Shown here: piece after piece, positions 12,804 through 21,789 of the stretch
How positions within the stretch are numbered: position 1 is the stretch's first letter
How the letters are laid out: each line of letters begins with the position of its first letter
Origin: Spirosoma foliorum
GTDB taxonomy: Bacteria > Bacteroidota > Bacteroidia > Cytophagales > Spirosomataceae
Reading direction: 5' to 3'
Length of the DNA: 64,000 bases
NCBI RefSeq assembly: GCF_014117325.1
Contig: NZ_CP059732.1
Coordinates: forward strand, 8,507,501 to 8,571,500
Notes under the pieces: generated by a model
What the model was told of the DNA's origin: nothing
The model's input: only the letters and a program-made list of their open reading frames with translations
The model's database searches: none
Program-made: the position numbers and the translations under genes

Positions 12804-13085
12804 TTATAGCTTGTAATTGGTCCAATCTTTGTAAGCGTATGCCGTTGCATTTATTTGATCAGGATGTACCAGGCCAAGAGGCTTGCAATGGCAATCAGGG
12901 CCAGTTTGAGAAAAGCCCCGAAGCTAAGCTAACCCAAACAGGCCTAAACCCGCGATGAAAAGTGACAGCACCGCGAAGTAATTCATCAGTTGGCCAACCA
13001 ATTGTTCCTATTGGTACATGCGCTGATACTGCTCATCAGCGAACGAATAACTAAACGGAGTTCCCAGATTGAGCTGCTGGAAGAG
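12804..13085 (-). pseudogene. Decayed C-terminal fragment of an FtsX/MacB-like permease
   Basis: Minus-strand translation gives QQLNLGTPFSYSFADEQYQR, MYQ, a stop, then LMNYFAVLSLFIAGLGLFGLA and another stop. After a frame change it continues as AFLKLALIAIASLLAWYILI, then ATAYAYKDWTNY. These line up in order with the permeases at 22-53 kb (PFNYHFMDEEYEKLYRSEQ, NYFGVLAILISCLGLF, DFLKLVFVALVLASPLAWW, FAYK). The segment AEQRTKEIGVRKVLGAS is deleted. It is clearly a dead relative of the tandem array, about 9 kb away from it. Confidence 0.8.
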
Positions 13086-13201
13086 CGTTGCCCACCAGGC
13101 CCTGCTCAGTATGACCCGGCTGAGTGCGGACCAACAGATTCCCCAAGCTGGCCTGTTCCTCAAATCACATGATTAGGAGCTTAACTCTTATGAATAAACG
13201 T

Positions 13202-13756
13202 TTAATTTACATGATAGTGATAAATGTCCTGCTTATAGGTTTTTTTTAACTGCTGCAAGGCCATCCGATAACGGGTCTTAACGGTACCCAGCGGAATCTT
13301 TAACTCATCGGCTACCTCTTGCAGTTTATAATCCCGAAAATAAAGTAGGTCAATCACTTGACGATATTTAGGCGCTAAATTAGCCGTAAGCGTTTGATAT
13401 AACATGCCGCCTGTAAAGGTGGGACTTATCATCCCATCAGACCGCTCACTAATATATTTTGCTGCCATTGCCTTCGTTTTCTGCGCCCGCAAATCATCTA
13501 AGGCTATATTCTTCGTAATAGTCAGTAGCCATGTAAATAGCCGCCCCTGGCTGGCATCATACCGGTCAATAGTTGACCACACCCGAATAAAGGTATCCTG
13601 AAGTAAATCTTCGGCACGGTCATGGTCTTTTACCATCCGTAAAAGCACGCCAAACAGGGCTGGACTATAGGCATCATATAAAGAGTTATAAGCACCTGGG
13701 AGTTTAGCCTGAAGATCCCGGACAAGATTTGTCTCTGTTTGGGCAGCAATAGTCAT
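13202..13756 (-). CDS. ECF-type RNA polymerase sigma factor
   Basis: The 184-residue protein has sigma region 2 (HDRAEDLLQDTFIRVWSTID, then SQGRLFTWLLTITKNIALDDLR near residues 45-95) and sigma region 4 (PKYRQVIDLLYFRDYKLQEV...GTVKTRYRMALQQLKK near 130-175). It would direct RNA polymerase to a small stress or envelope regulon. The family is like the SigK-type group usually followed by an RskA-type anti-sigma gene. Here the space downstream holds only a permease relic, so the anti-sigma partner is absent or elsewhere. The DoxX-like gene is divergent, with a 174-base shared upstream region. Confidence 0.93.
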   Translation of the reverse strand: MTIAAQTETNLVRDLQAKLPGAYNSLYDAYSPALFGVLLRMVKDHDRAEDLLQDTFIRVWSTIDRYDASQGRLFTWLLTITKNIALDDLRAQKTKAMAAKYISERSDGMISPTFTGGMLYQTLTANLAPKYRQVIDLLYFRDYKLQEVADELKIPLGTVKTRYRMALQQLKKTYKQDIYHYHVN

Positions 13757-13930
13757 TAAGAAGCGTGGTAAGATCGAACTATAGTTACGTAACTCAGCCC
13801 TTTCAAGATTGTTATCACTTCCCTTAATTAATGTCTTCTGATCATTAAGAGCCTACACACCAATCTGTAAGCTTGCCTAGGCGCGTATATGAGGGATCAA
13901 TCCGTACATGCGGTATAACTCTCAACAACG

Positions 13931-14491
13931 ATGAAAACCTTAGCAAACCTTTTCGACCAATTTGATCACCTGGATACCAGCATAAATAAGTGGCTTGTGG
14001 CCAACAGTATTTTACTACTACGTATTTGTATGGGCCTAGTCTTTCTGATATTCGGATTCCTGAAGTTCTTTCCCGGCATAAGCCCCATTGAAGATTTAGC
14101 CACCCGAACAACAACCGTACTGACAATGCGTATCTTTTCCGGCCCTCGGGCAATGGACTTTGTAGCTGGCCTGGAGTGTATTATCGGCTTGTGCTTTCTA
14201 AGTGGCCGATTCCTGCGAGTTGGAGTTTGGCTAATGGCTATTCAACTGATTGGGGCGATGTCGCCTTTACTTCTGTTTCCGGGTGAATTGTTTCCCGGCC
14301 CCCTGCATGCACCTACCCTGGCAGCACAGTATATCCTAAAGGATATTATCTTGATTGCGGCTGGAATGGTGATTGCCTCAACCTGGACAGGTGCTCGGAT
14401 CGTAGCTAAGCCCCGGAGTTTTCGTAGTACATTACGTTCACGGGTGGCAGGCGTTGTTCGGAATCAACGCACAACATTGGCTTCGAACTAG
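13931..14491 (+). CDS. DoxX/DUF417-like membrane protein
   Basis: The 186-residue protein has four hydrophobic segments: near residues 22-46 (NSILLLRICMGLVFLIFGFLKFF), 75-92, 98-115 and 130-150. The region LLRICMGLVFLIFGFLKF followed by AGLECIIGLCFLSGRFLRVG is characteristic of DoxX-fold proteins, small inner-membrane proteins linked to redox or quinone functions. The C-terminus is a basic tail. It is divergent from the ECF sigma gene and could be one of its targets, which is inference from position only. Confidence 0.8.
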   Translation: MKTLANLFDQFDHLDTSINKWLVANSILLLRICMGLVFLIFGFLKFFPGISPIEDLATRTTTVLTMRIFSGPRAMDFVAGLECIIGLCFLSGRFLRVGVWLMAIQLIGAMSPLLLFPGELFPGPLHAPTLAAQYILKDIILIAAGMVIASTWTGARIVAKPRSFRSTLRSRVAGVVRNQRTTLASN

Positions 14492-15290
14492 AAAAGTTAG
14501 TAGCACCGTACGACAGAGAGGACAACTCAAAACAGGCTTTAATAGCAGTCACCTACCTTATTGCTTTTTGGCAAAGACTTTGACGGACGAGCGGGGAATT
14601 ACTATTTATCAGTGGCCCACTGGTCGTATTGCCATGATTTTCTCGATTAGCCAGAGAGATGGATAGGCCGTAAAAGACAGTTAACGGTGGCTACTGGCTA
14701 GGATTTTAACCCGTAGCCAGAGTAACTCTTTTTCCAGTTGATCAGACTTCTTCAATACAAGTTTCAGGTAAAGGCACATGTAAATAAGATCCATTTGAGG
14801 AACAATCAGATCCCATTCCCCGGTAAATATGGCCTTAATCCGCAGATAGTCAATTATAAAAGGGAAAATAAGAAGCCAAATCAGCCAAAATCGAACTTTT
14901 TTAACTGTGCGATCGATAATACCGTTCGCCATAAATCCTATTTTCATTCGTACCGCCTAGCCGTAGAACACCGCTAAGATAATTAGTATAATCTGCTCCT
15001 TAAACACCTTATCTTGCCTGTTATGGCATTAACTGGTTGTATCGAATTAACAATCAGTTCATTGTCGGCCAAGTTAATGCGATGATATCATCAACCGACA
15101 TGTCGATTTTAATCGGAACTTTTATAGAAATATACTGTCATCGGTTCGTGGTTTAGGAAGTGCAGTGCGAAATGAACCTATTGAGACAGAAATAACGATT
15201 GAACCAATAGATAGACTCTCGGCGCGGGAAAGCTAAAACGTTCGGTAAACTTAGTGTGTTACCTAGTAGTTTAAACCGAAAAAGCCTATT
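14492..15290. other. Sparse region with one doubtful small gene
   Basis: Apart from the doubtful gene at 14681-14947, I see no coding sequence. A 12-bp palindrome GATGATATCATC at 15081-15092 could be an operator for the kinase gene beginning at 15291, though it is 200 bases upstream. No strong terminator follows the DoxX-like gene. Confidence 0.35.
14681..14947 (-). CDS. Small hypothetical membrane protein
   Basis: The 88-residue frame has one strong hydrophobic segment (VRFWLIWLLIFPFIIDYL near residues 18-36) followed by MDLIYMCLYLKLVLKKSDQL and a basic end. The charge pattern fits a real one- or two-span membrane protein. There is no recognised family and no partner gene on the same strand. 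A plus-strand frame of similar size overlaps but reads poorly. It may be a fragment of a larger lost gene. Confidence 0.4.
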   Translation of the reverse strand: MKIGFMANGIIDRTVKKVRFWLIWLLIFPFIIDYLRIKAIFTGEWDLIVPQMDLIYMCLYLKLVLKKSDQLEKELLWLRVKILASSHR

Positions 15291-17321
15291 ATGCCTGACA
15301 ATACGCAAACGCTGCCTTCCGCAGACTCTCTTAACCAGCGACTTGACGTTGATTTTGCCCTGGAGGCCGCCGGTTTAGGCGTTTGGGAACTGGACCTGAC
15401 AACCCGTCAGCTCAAATGGGACGAGCGCTGTCAGCGTCTTTTTGGCCTGACGAAAGGAAGGCATCTTTCCTACCAGGAAGCCATCGCCTTTATCCATCCC
15501 GACGATCTAAATCGGGTGGACAGCGCCGTTAACTGGGCTTTGAATCCGCAGTCAGGAGGGCGCTATGATGTCACCTATCGCACCATCGGGGCAGATGACA
15601 ATCAGTTACGCTGGGTTCGCTTTATCGGCAAAAGTTATTTTCACCAAAACGGTCAGGTCTACAAGTTCGCTGGGGTGGCCCAGGATGTCACTCGGCAAAT
15701 GGAAGACCAGCAGGCCATCCAGGAGAGCGAACAACGGTTCCGCCTGTTGGCCGATGCCTTACCCCAAGCCATCTGGGTTACTGATCCGACGGGAAATGTC
15801 GAATTTCTGAACAAATGGTGGGCTAATTACAGTGGCGTTGCGTTCGAACCCACAACGGCCTGGCAAGTGGCCGCCGACAGTCTGCACCCCGAAGATGCAC
15901 CTAGGCTGGTGGCTACGTTTCAGCAGGCCATTCAGCAAGGCAAGGGCTTTGCCATTGAACAACGGAACCGCTCTGCCTCGGGGGAGTACCACTGGTTTCT
16001 CAATATTGGCGAGCCCTATCGGGATACCAAAACCGGTCAAATCACCAAATGGGTTGGGATGAGCATTGACATTGACGATCGGAAGCAAGCCGAAGAGGCC
16101 CTTCGTCAAAGTGAAGGTCGACTGCGGGCTGTGCTGGACAGCCTGGTCGATGGGGTGTACATTGGTAGGCAGGAAGGCATTACCCTGGTTAATCAGGCCG
16201 CCCTTGACCAATTAGGCTATATGTCTGCCCAGGAACTCAACCGCAACATCGCTACCCTAGCCAACGAAATCCAAACGCGCGACTGGCAAACCGGCGCGTT
16301 TATTCCGGTGGAGGAGCAGGCATTTGCCCGTGCCTTAGCCGGAGAATACGTGATTCAGGACGTGCTGGTGCGCCACCGCCTGAGTGGACAGGACCGGGTA
16401 GTACGCTGTGCAGCCTCGCCGGTAGCCATCAATGGTCAGGTGGTGGCGGCCGTGGCTATCAACACCGATGTCACCGAATTTCGCCAGTCGGAGGAAGCGC
16501 TTCGACAAAGTGAAGCCCGCTATAGGCAACTCGCCCAGGAGTTGGAAACCCGAGTGCAAACACGAACGCACGAACTAGAACTACTCAACCAAGATCTGCA
16601 CCGATCCAATGATAGCCTTCAGCAATTTGCTTATGTAGCCAGTCACGATTTACAGGAGCCCCTGCGCAAAATTCAACAGTTTAGCACGCTGCTGAGCCAG
16701 TACCTGGGCGAGGGGCTCGACGCCACGGCGATCGATTACCTGGAACGCATCACCAGATCTGGGGCTCGCATGTCTACCTTGATTCGGGATTTACTGAGCT
16801 ATTCCCGCATTACGACTCGTCAGCAACCCTTTGGACCCATTTCGCTTAACGCTGTCGTAACTGGCGTGCTGGAGACGCTCTCAGTAGAGGTCGAGCTACG
16901 GCAGGCTCAGATTGAGGTCGATGAACTGCCCATTGTGAATGGCGATGATTCCCAGTTGAGTCAGTTGTTTCAAAACCTGCTGAGCAATGCGCTCAAGTAT
17001 ACGCCAGCCTCCCAACGCCCCCAAATACGGGTGGAATATGTCCATCGGCATCTGGCCGAATTACCTGCCGAAGTACGGCCCAACCGGTCGGCACCTTTCT
17101 ATCATCAGATTAGCGTAATCGATCAGGGTATCGGCTTTGACACCAAGTATCTGGATCGAATTTTCCAGGTGTTTCAACGATTGCATAGCAAAAGTGAATT
17201 TCCTGGCACCGGTGTCGGGCTGGCCATCTGCCAACGGGTAATGGAGAATCATGGCGGTGGCATCACCGCGAGCAGTAAACCGGGGCAGGGAGCTACTTTC
17301 TACGTATATTTTCCCGCATAG
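15291..17321 (+). CDS. Soluble multi-PAS sensor histidine kinase
   Basis: The 676-residue kinase has no membrane segment, so it senses inside the cell. Three PAS/PAC units lead: residues about 20-137 (VWELDLTTRQLKWDERCQRLF, PAC end FAGVAQDVTRQ), 140-265 (LPQAIWVTDPTGNVEFLN, PAC end WVGMSIDIDDRKQAEE) and 270-400. A coiled segment follows, then H-box ASHDLQEPLRKIQQF, N-box LFQNLLSNALKYTP, G1 VIDQGIGFDTKYLD and G2 GTGVGLAICQRVMENHGGG. There is no receiver or output domain. The kinase core is a close relative of 7875-9806. Histidine kinases of this make-up in Bacteroidota often pair with stand-alone receivers such as 12138-12590. Confidence 0.94.
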   Translation: MPDNTQTLPSADSLNQRLDVDFALEAAGLGVWELDLTTRQLKWDERCQRLFGLTKGRHLSYQEAIAFIHPDDLNRVDSAVNWALNPQSGGRYDVTYRTIGADDNQLRWVRFIGKSYFHQNGQVYKFAGVAQDVTRQMEDQQAIQESEQRFRLLADALPQAIWVTDPTGNVEFLNKWWANYSGVAFEPTTAWQVAADSLHPEDAPRLVATFQQAIQQGKGFAIEQRNRSASGEYHWFLNIGEPYRDTKTGQITKWVGMSIDIDDRKQAEEALRQSEGRLRAVLDSLVDGVYIGRQEGITLVNQAALDQLGYMSAQELNRNIATLANEIQTRDWQTGAFIPVEEQAFARALAGEYVIQDVLVRHRLSGQDRVVRCAASPVAINGQVVAAVAINTDVTEFRQSEEALRQSEARYRQLAQELETRVQTRTHELELLNQDLHRSNDSLQQFAYVASHDLQEPLRKIQQFSTLLSQYLGEGLDATAIDYLERITRSGARMSTLIRDLLSYSRITTRQQPFGPISLNAVVTGVLETLSVEVELRQAQIEVDELPIVNGDDSQLSQLFQNLLSNALKYTPASQRPQIRVEYVHRHLAELPAEVRPNRSAPFYHQISVIDQGIGFDTKYLDRIFQVFQRLHSKSEFPGTGVGLAICQRVMENHGGGITASSKPGQGATFYVYFPA

Positions 17322-17773
17322 ATGTTAGTCATCAATCTGCAAGGTAATGTTACGGGCAAACTAGTGCTTTAGCCAAGTAAATTCTGTTGATTCTATCGGA
17401 TTCTACTGATTATTAGTAGGTAAACTATCAATTAGAACCAACCGCGCGGGCGAACCCGAGAATCTAAATTGGAAGAGTACTAGTTGTATTAATATGATTC
17501 TCATAAAAGGCTCCTGCCACATGATATAATGAGAATGCCTATTCGGCGTTTGTTGCGACTGTCTATTGACGCTCCAAGCGCATTGCTGACTATCTGGACG
17601 GGAAGCATTTCTAAACTGTCTCGATCAGTTAGGCCAATACTCGCTCAAAATCATAAAGAGATGTCCTACGGGCTCGAAACTCCACGGGGTTCTTCTCGCA
17701 CGATGGCGAAACATAAGGTTTGTTTACGAAAGTTTCCCTTCTGGTAGCGTGTGGGCATTCCTTACGTCGCCAC
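17322..17773. other. Intergenic region with rearranged repeat, no gene
   Basis: The first part holds the repeat modules shared with 9.8 kb: ATCGGATTCTACTG at 17395-17408 in direct orientation, a TAAACTATCAATTAGAA stretch, and the inverted 27-mer at 17439-17465. A 72-codon plus frame at 17529 is rich in Arg/Ser and looks accidental. No RNA gene is seen. Confidence 0.4.
17439..17465. repeat. 27-bp repeat, inverted copy of 9821-9847
   Basis: Exact reverse complement of the sequence at 9821-9847; core ACCGCGCGGGCGAACCCGAG. It lies 118 bases after the second kinase gene, as the other copy lies just after the first. The two copies enclose 7.6 kb of accessory and decaying genes. Confidence 0.9.
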
Positions 17774-18232
17774 CTAGTCAGCGTTTATGATAAACGAGTC
17801 TTTCTCGGCGGCTTCTTTCAACAGGTCAATTGCCGTTCGCCAGTAGAAATCAAGGTGCCGGAAAATAGCGTCTGTGGGGAAGTTGGTGATGGTTAGGGTT
17901 AATTGGGTTAGGCGCTCAACGGGCGTTAGGGTAAAGGTCAGCACGCACTGATTTTCGGGCGTATTGGGTAGGTGCGACAGCGAGCTTAGATGCGTGTATT
18001 GGAGCGTTTTGTCGGGGACGTTGGTTAAAACGGTTCCTGTATTTTCGAAGTCAATGCCGTGCATGGTTCCCTTCATCCTGATCGGGCTTCCCGCTTCCCA
18101 ATCGGTGATGATGTCAATCGCCATATCAGTGTCCAGCATCCATTGCTTCATCAAGTCGGGCACCGTCAAATGACGCCAAACCGTGGAGGCCTGTGCGTTA
18201 ATAGTGACGGTTTTGGTGATATATGCTTCCAT
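17774..18232 (-). CDS. SRPBCC (START/AHSA1-like) domain protein
   Basis: The 152-residue protein starts YITKTVTINAQASTVWRHLTVPDLMKQWM, the typical first strand and helix of the SRPBCC ligand-binding fold. It continues with WEAGSPIRMKGTMHG and ends with a long C-terminal helix (FYWRTAIDLLKEAAEKD). Such proteins bind small hydrophobic molecules or act as Aha1-like co-factors; the ligand cannot be told here. It stands alone: upstream is a gene-free gap and downstream a convergent kinase gene. The length is normal for the family. Confidence 0.85.
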   Translation of the reverse strand: MEAYITKTVTINAQASTVWRHLTVPDLMKQWMLDTDMAIDIITDWEAGSPIRMKGTMHGIDFENTGTVLTNVPDKTLQYTHLSSLSHLPNTPENQCVLTFTLTPVERLTQLTLTITNFPTDAIFRHLDFYWRTAIDLLKEAAEKDSFIINAD

Positions 18233-18552
18233 TTAATTCCGTTGTCGACTTTGTAAGCAAGTGTTTTACTAATAACAACCGAAGCTCTTAGTATGATTGT
18301 TTCAGATATTGCCTATTCTGGTTAATTTTCTGACATAAAAGTAAGAACCAGTAACTAGCTGAAAGTATCTAAATGGCGAGGTTGTATTCAAATGGCATAA
18401 ATGGGGATATTCTGCTTTGTAATTTCAATAGAAAGACTGCGAGGGTATGAGCTTGCAGAAAACGATTTTTTACTTGATGTTGTAGGAGATTTTGAAGCAC
18501 AAAGCTTCATTTAAGCACTAAATCAACTTCTTGCCAAACGCCTGTTACATGT
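18233..18552. other. AT-rich intergenic region, nothing seen
   Basis: No gene, repeat or RNA structure is supported in this 320-base stretch. Base composition is clearly more AT-rich than in the genes to its left, as in the neighbouring DUF3800 gene. Confidence 0.4.
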
Positions 18553-19276
18553 TCAGTCTTCTTTGCCTTTATTTACTTTTATGTCTTTATAAATTAAATA
18601 CATAAGTGAATAATAAAAATACTTATTCTGCTCAAATTCTTTCTTGTGCGACTTTATTTTGGGCATTACACAAAAAGTTTCTGGAGTACAAAGGATATTT
18701 TTTAGCACAATTTTCATTATATCTTTGCTGAATTGAGTGTTTTGATTTTTTAGACAATAAAAAACTGTTGAGGAGAAAAGATCAGCAATTTGTAATTCAA
18801 TATTTTCTTTCGAGTCTGCGTTAACTATTTCTCCTTCAAGATTAAACCCAAGCGTTGTTCCTAAGAATTCTATCCTTGAACCAATAAGACCCATTTTATT
18901 AAAGGTCTCTACAATAGGGTTTTCAATGAACACCTTTGAGTTATCACAGATTACTTCTAATTTCTCTCCATTTTTAGACCAATCTGTCAATATCCCTAAA
19001 AGCGAGGTCATCGTCAGGTCTAAAATCCATTTTTGAGGTTGTTTTTCTTTAGTTTGAATTTCGTCAAGAATTATTGATGGATTATGCGTTATTATATCTA
19101 TAAGCCACTCTATAAACGGATTTTCCTTTGATAGTGAATGAAAGCTACTTTCTTGGAATGTTTTTTTGCCACGCATTACAAGCAAGAAGTCTTCAAAAAT
19201 CTTTTCTGCGGATTCGTCTTTTGTAATAAACGATGAGTAAAGTCCTGCTGCCAAAAAATCATTTAATTTAGACTTA

Positions 19277-20381
19277 AGTAATTAAGCAAAATTAGATTAA
19301 GTTTTTTAACTTGGTGGTATGGGACGCAAACGCCATATCCAACTTACTGATTTAGAGCAACTCACCTTACAAGAAGGGCTTAAGAACCATCCCAAGCATG
19401 AGTTTCGGCGCGGCTGCCAAGCCCTGCTATGGAACCACAAGGGTTGGGTCCTCAAGACCATTGCTGTCGCATTGGAAGTCTGCCCCCAAAGCGTCAGCAA
19501 CTGGGTGACCGCTTTTGAGCAAGACGGATTGGTGGGGCTCATGCGTCAGAAAGGACAAGGCCGCAAACCCATTCTCTCCATTACCAACACCGTCCACCAA
19601 CAGGCACTGAGTAAGGCTGTTGACGCCCATTATCAGGATGCTGGCCGCATTCAAGCCCACCTACAGACCGCCTTGGGCCAGCCTATGAGCCGCGATACGG
19701 TCAAACGTTTTCTAAAAAAAACGACTACACCTACCATCGCTTACGCCGAAGCACCAAAGCCAACCAGAACCCGGTAAGCTATGCCGACGGGCTGGCTCGC
19801 TGGCAAATTTTACTCACCCTGTGGGTCTGTGGTCTGATTGACCTCTACTTTGCCGATGAAACCGGTTTCGCTCAGCAACCCTATGTGCCTTATGGATGGC
19901 AGAAAAAACACCAACCCCGGTTACTACCAGCCCGCACAACAACCAAACGGCTCAACCTGCTGGGGTTGTTACGATTAGATAACCACCTAACAATTTATCA
20001 CAGCGAAAAGCCTTTAACGGGTGCTTTCGTGGTCGAGTCACTCACTCATTTTGTGAGTCAGCCACGGCCCAAACCCATCGTCATCGTTCTTGATAACGGC
20101 CCAATCCATCGCTGCCAATTGGTTTACGACCACCTAGCGGAGTGGGAAGAGCAAGACGTTTATCTATTCTTTCTACCGGCCTACAGTCCGCATCTGAACC
20201 CCATCGAAATTCTATGGCGGATGATGAAGTACCGCTGGCTGACGAAAGTGAACTACCTATCATGGGGGCACTTGAAAAAGGCCATCTTTGCCATCATCAA
20301 AGCCTTCGGCCAAGATTACCACATTGATTTTACCGAGCTACAAGTCAAAAATATAATTCCATTTAATTCTGCCTGATTACT
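19277..20381 (+). mobile_element. IS630-family insertion sequence, 1105 bp
   Basis: The element is bounded by TA at 19275-19276 and TA at 20382-20383, the two-base target duplication typical of IS630/Tc1-mariner elements. The terminal inverted repeats are AGTAATTAAGCAAAATTAG at the left and, reverse-complemented, AGTAATCAGGCAGAATTAA at the right (17 of the first 21 positions match). It carries one transposase gene in two frames. The boundaries are confirmed because excision restores the DUF3800 reading frame. The element is much more GC-rich than the gene it entered. Confidence 0.93.
19319..20376 (+). CDS. IS630-family transposase, two frames joined by a likely -1 frameshift
   Basis: The first frame (19319-19777) has an N-terminal helix-turn-helix (LKTIAVALEVCPQSVSNWVTAFEQDGLVGLM). 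The DDE catalytic part is in the -1 frame and ends at 20376: DLYFADETGF (first Asp), IVLDNGPIHR (second Asp) and YSPHLNPIEILWRMMK (Glu). The two frames join at an A8 run at 19714-19721, in codons CTA AAA AAA ACG, a classical A-AAA-AAA slippery site. Slipping back one base gives KKNDYTYHRLRRSTKAN and a full protein of about 352 residues, the usual size. Many IS630 elements use this regulation, so the frame change is probably functional, not damage. Confidence 0.9.
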
Positions 20382-20711
20382 TATAAAAGATTTCGCTTGA
20401 AGTTAAATATGGTTCAATTCCATATTCTATAATTTTTGCAGCGAGCGCATATTTTTTGTCATGAAATACTATTCTGGCAAATTTTCCATACCTTTTAAAA
20501 ATATGACTTATTACTTCTCGCCCCTTTTGATTATTTACTATTAGTTTTCCCTTTATTTCGGAATTTTGAATATTGTAATTGCTGTAAATGTAATTTTTTA
20601 TTTCTCCTGTTGCTTTGTCGTCAAGTTTTATGCCTGAATAAACGAAATACGGTTGTGCCCTTTCAAGTAGGTCCGCACCTGTATATCCAGATTCGTCACA
20701 AAATATTTTCA

Positions 20712-21003
20712 TTATCGTAGTGTATTTTGGGCTGATGAATAACTCCTAAATATGCGAAACTGTACGAGTCGTATTTCGCAATATCGCGAAACATAGGGTG
20801 TATTTGCGAATGTTTCTGCCAATTCATAAAAACGCCCTTTTGAGAGAAGCGTCACAATGCCGACGACACTGGCTACCAGTACTTTGCGGACACCAATTTC
20901 GTTCGTCCGTTGCTCGGCAGAGAAGGTTACCAAACCGAATAAGCCGATGCCAGATTCACGACCGCCAATACGATGCTAACGGCAATTTATTTTCCGAGTA
21001 TCG
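20712..21003 (-). pseudogene. Second relic of an FtsX-type permease
   Basis: Minus-strand translation gives SGIGLFGLVTFSAEQRTNEI and GVRKVLVASVVGIVTLLSKGRFYELAE, then loses similarity. It matches the conserved C-terminal motif of the array permeases (LGLFGLATFSAEQRTKEIGV, RKVLGASVISIVTLLSKD). The upstream part of the gene and the last three membrane segments are missing. It lies between the split DUF3800 gene and the DoxX-like gene, just beyond the end of the intact array, so it probably marks an eroded former member. Confidence 0.85.
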
Positions 21004-21007
21004 CCCC

Positions 21008-21718
21008 CTAACTAGCCTTCTTATCTTTTTCTTTTGCCTTTTCGTACGCTTCTAAACATGTGCCAAGCGGTTTGCCCTTGTTGTGAATACAATCGCAAAA
21101 TTCTTCACAAGCTTTTGGATCACTATTGCCAGGACAACCATTCCAGCATTCCTCCGGGGCATTACCAGGTCTGATGTCGTACATGACATTGTTTAAAACG
21201 ATAACCGCTGCCAGCGTTGCCACGACACCGCCAAAAAACAGGAATGGAAATTTGCCAGTTGAGGGCTTTTCGTTCGCTATGTTAGCCTGGAAGGGTAGAA
21301 TCGGTTTTAGCCGATCATAGTCCCAACATAATAAAAATAAATTGGCCAACAGCATAAATGTTGCCGCCCGAGTGCCTTCAAACCGAACGGAATAAGTGAG
21401 CACACAAACATTCAGGATAATCGGGAAGCTGCTAATCGCACCAATAAGGGCAGTTCCTGGAATGAGTAATAGGATGGCAACGATTATTTGCCCAACCCCA
21501 ATAAATGTATAGTAGTAGCCGGTATTCAGTAACGCATCAAAATATTGTCCCAATGGGTGATTATGGGATAAGCCAGCGGCAAATCGCTCCCCTGAAATTT
21601 TCACATAGCCTGAAATTGTCCAGGCAACAGCCAAAGCCAGACGACAAAAAACAGCGAAGTAGTGATACCATTTGTTTCCCTTTGCCTCATAATAATAGTG
21701 TTCAAGTTTATTCGACAT
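21008..21718 (-). CDS. DoxX-like membrane protein with cysteine-rich tail
   Basis: The 236-residue protein has four to five membrane segments: near residues 22-40 (FAVFCRLALAVAWTISGYVKI), 68-88, 92-110, 118-133 and 158-176. The FCRLALAVAWTISGYVKISG opening resembles DoxX and MauE-type proteins. The tail after residue 180 holds a cysteine cluster (CWNGCPGN, CEEFCDC, GTCLEAYEKAK), which may bind metal or form disulphides outside the membrane. The gene lies 72 bases downstream of the first array permease and could be co-transcribed. Its function is not known. Confidence 0.75.
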   Translation of the reverse strand: MSNKLEHYYYEAKGNKWYHYFAVFCRLALAVAWTISGYVKISGERFAAGLSHNHPLGQYFDALLNTGYYYTFIGVGQIIVAILLLIPGTALIGAISSFPIILNVCVLTYSVRFEGTRAATFMLLANLFLLCWDYDRLKPILPFQANIANEKPSTGKFPFLFFGGVVATLAAVIVLNNVMYDIRPGNAPEECWNGCPGNSDPKACEEFCDCIHNKGKPLGTCLEAYEKAKEKDKKAS

Positions 21719-21789
21719 GATGAATGACGTCTGTTTTTTAGGATCGAGGCATCTTTTTACTTGCCGCTCATGGCCCCCAAAAACAAAGA

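Larger units (their letters stand above)
18553..20712 (-). pseudogene. DUF3800 protein gene split by an IS630-family insertion
   Basis: The N-terminal part is read from ATG 20712 (MKIFCDESGYTGADLLERAQ, the acidic DES-G motif of DUF3800) and breaks at 20382. The C-terminal part is read from 19276 (KSKLNDFLAAGLYSSF) to 18553 and holds IELQIADLFSSTVFY, matching the family's conserved LQ-AD-L motif. Removing bases 19277-20383 (element plus one TA) rejoins the frame exactly at IFYK-SKLND and gives a 350-residue protein, a normal family length. DUF3800 proteins have an RNase H-like fold and often sit among defence or mobile genes. Codons are far more AT-rich than in the neighbours, which suggests recent transfer before disruption. 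The two halves could each still be expressed, but the full protein cannot be. Confidence 0.9.

Noticed and set aside
12990..13172. 60-codon plus-strand frame
   Set aside because: It is antisense to the permease relic, whose motif order explains the sequence better.
17529..17747. 72-codon plus-strand frame after the second kinase
   Set aside because: Arg/Ser-rich composition, no motif and no partner gene; probably accidental.
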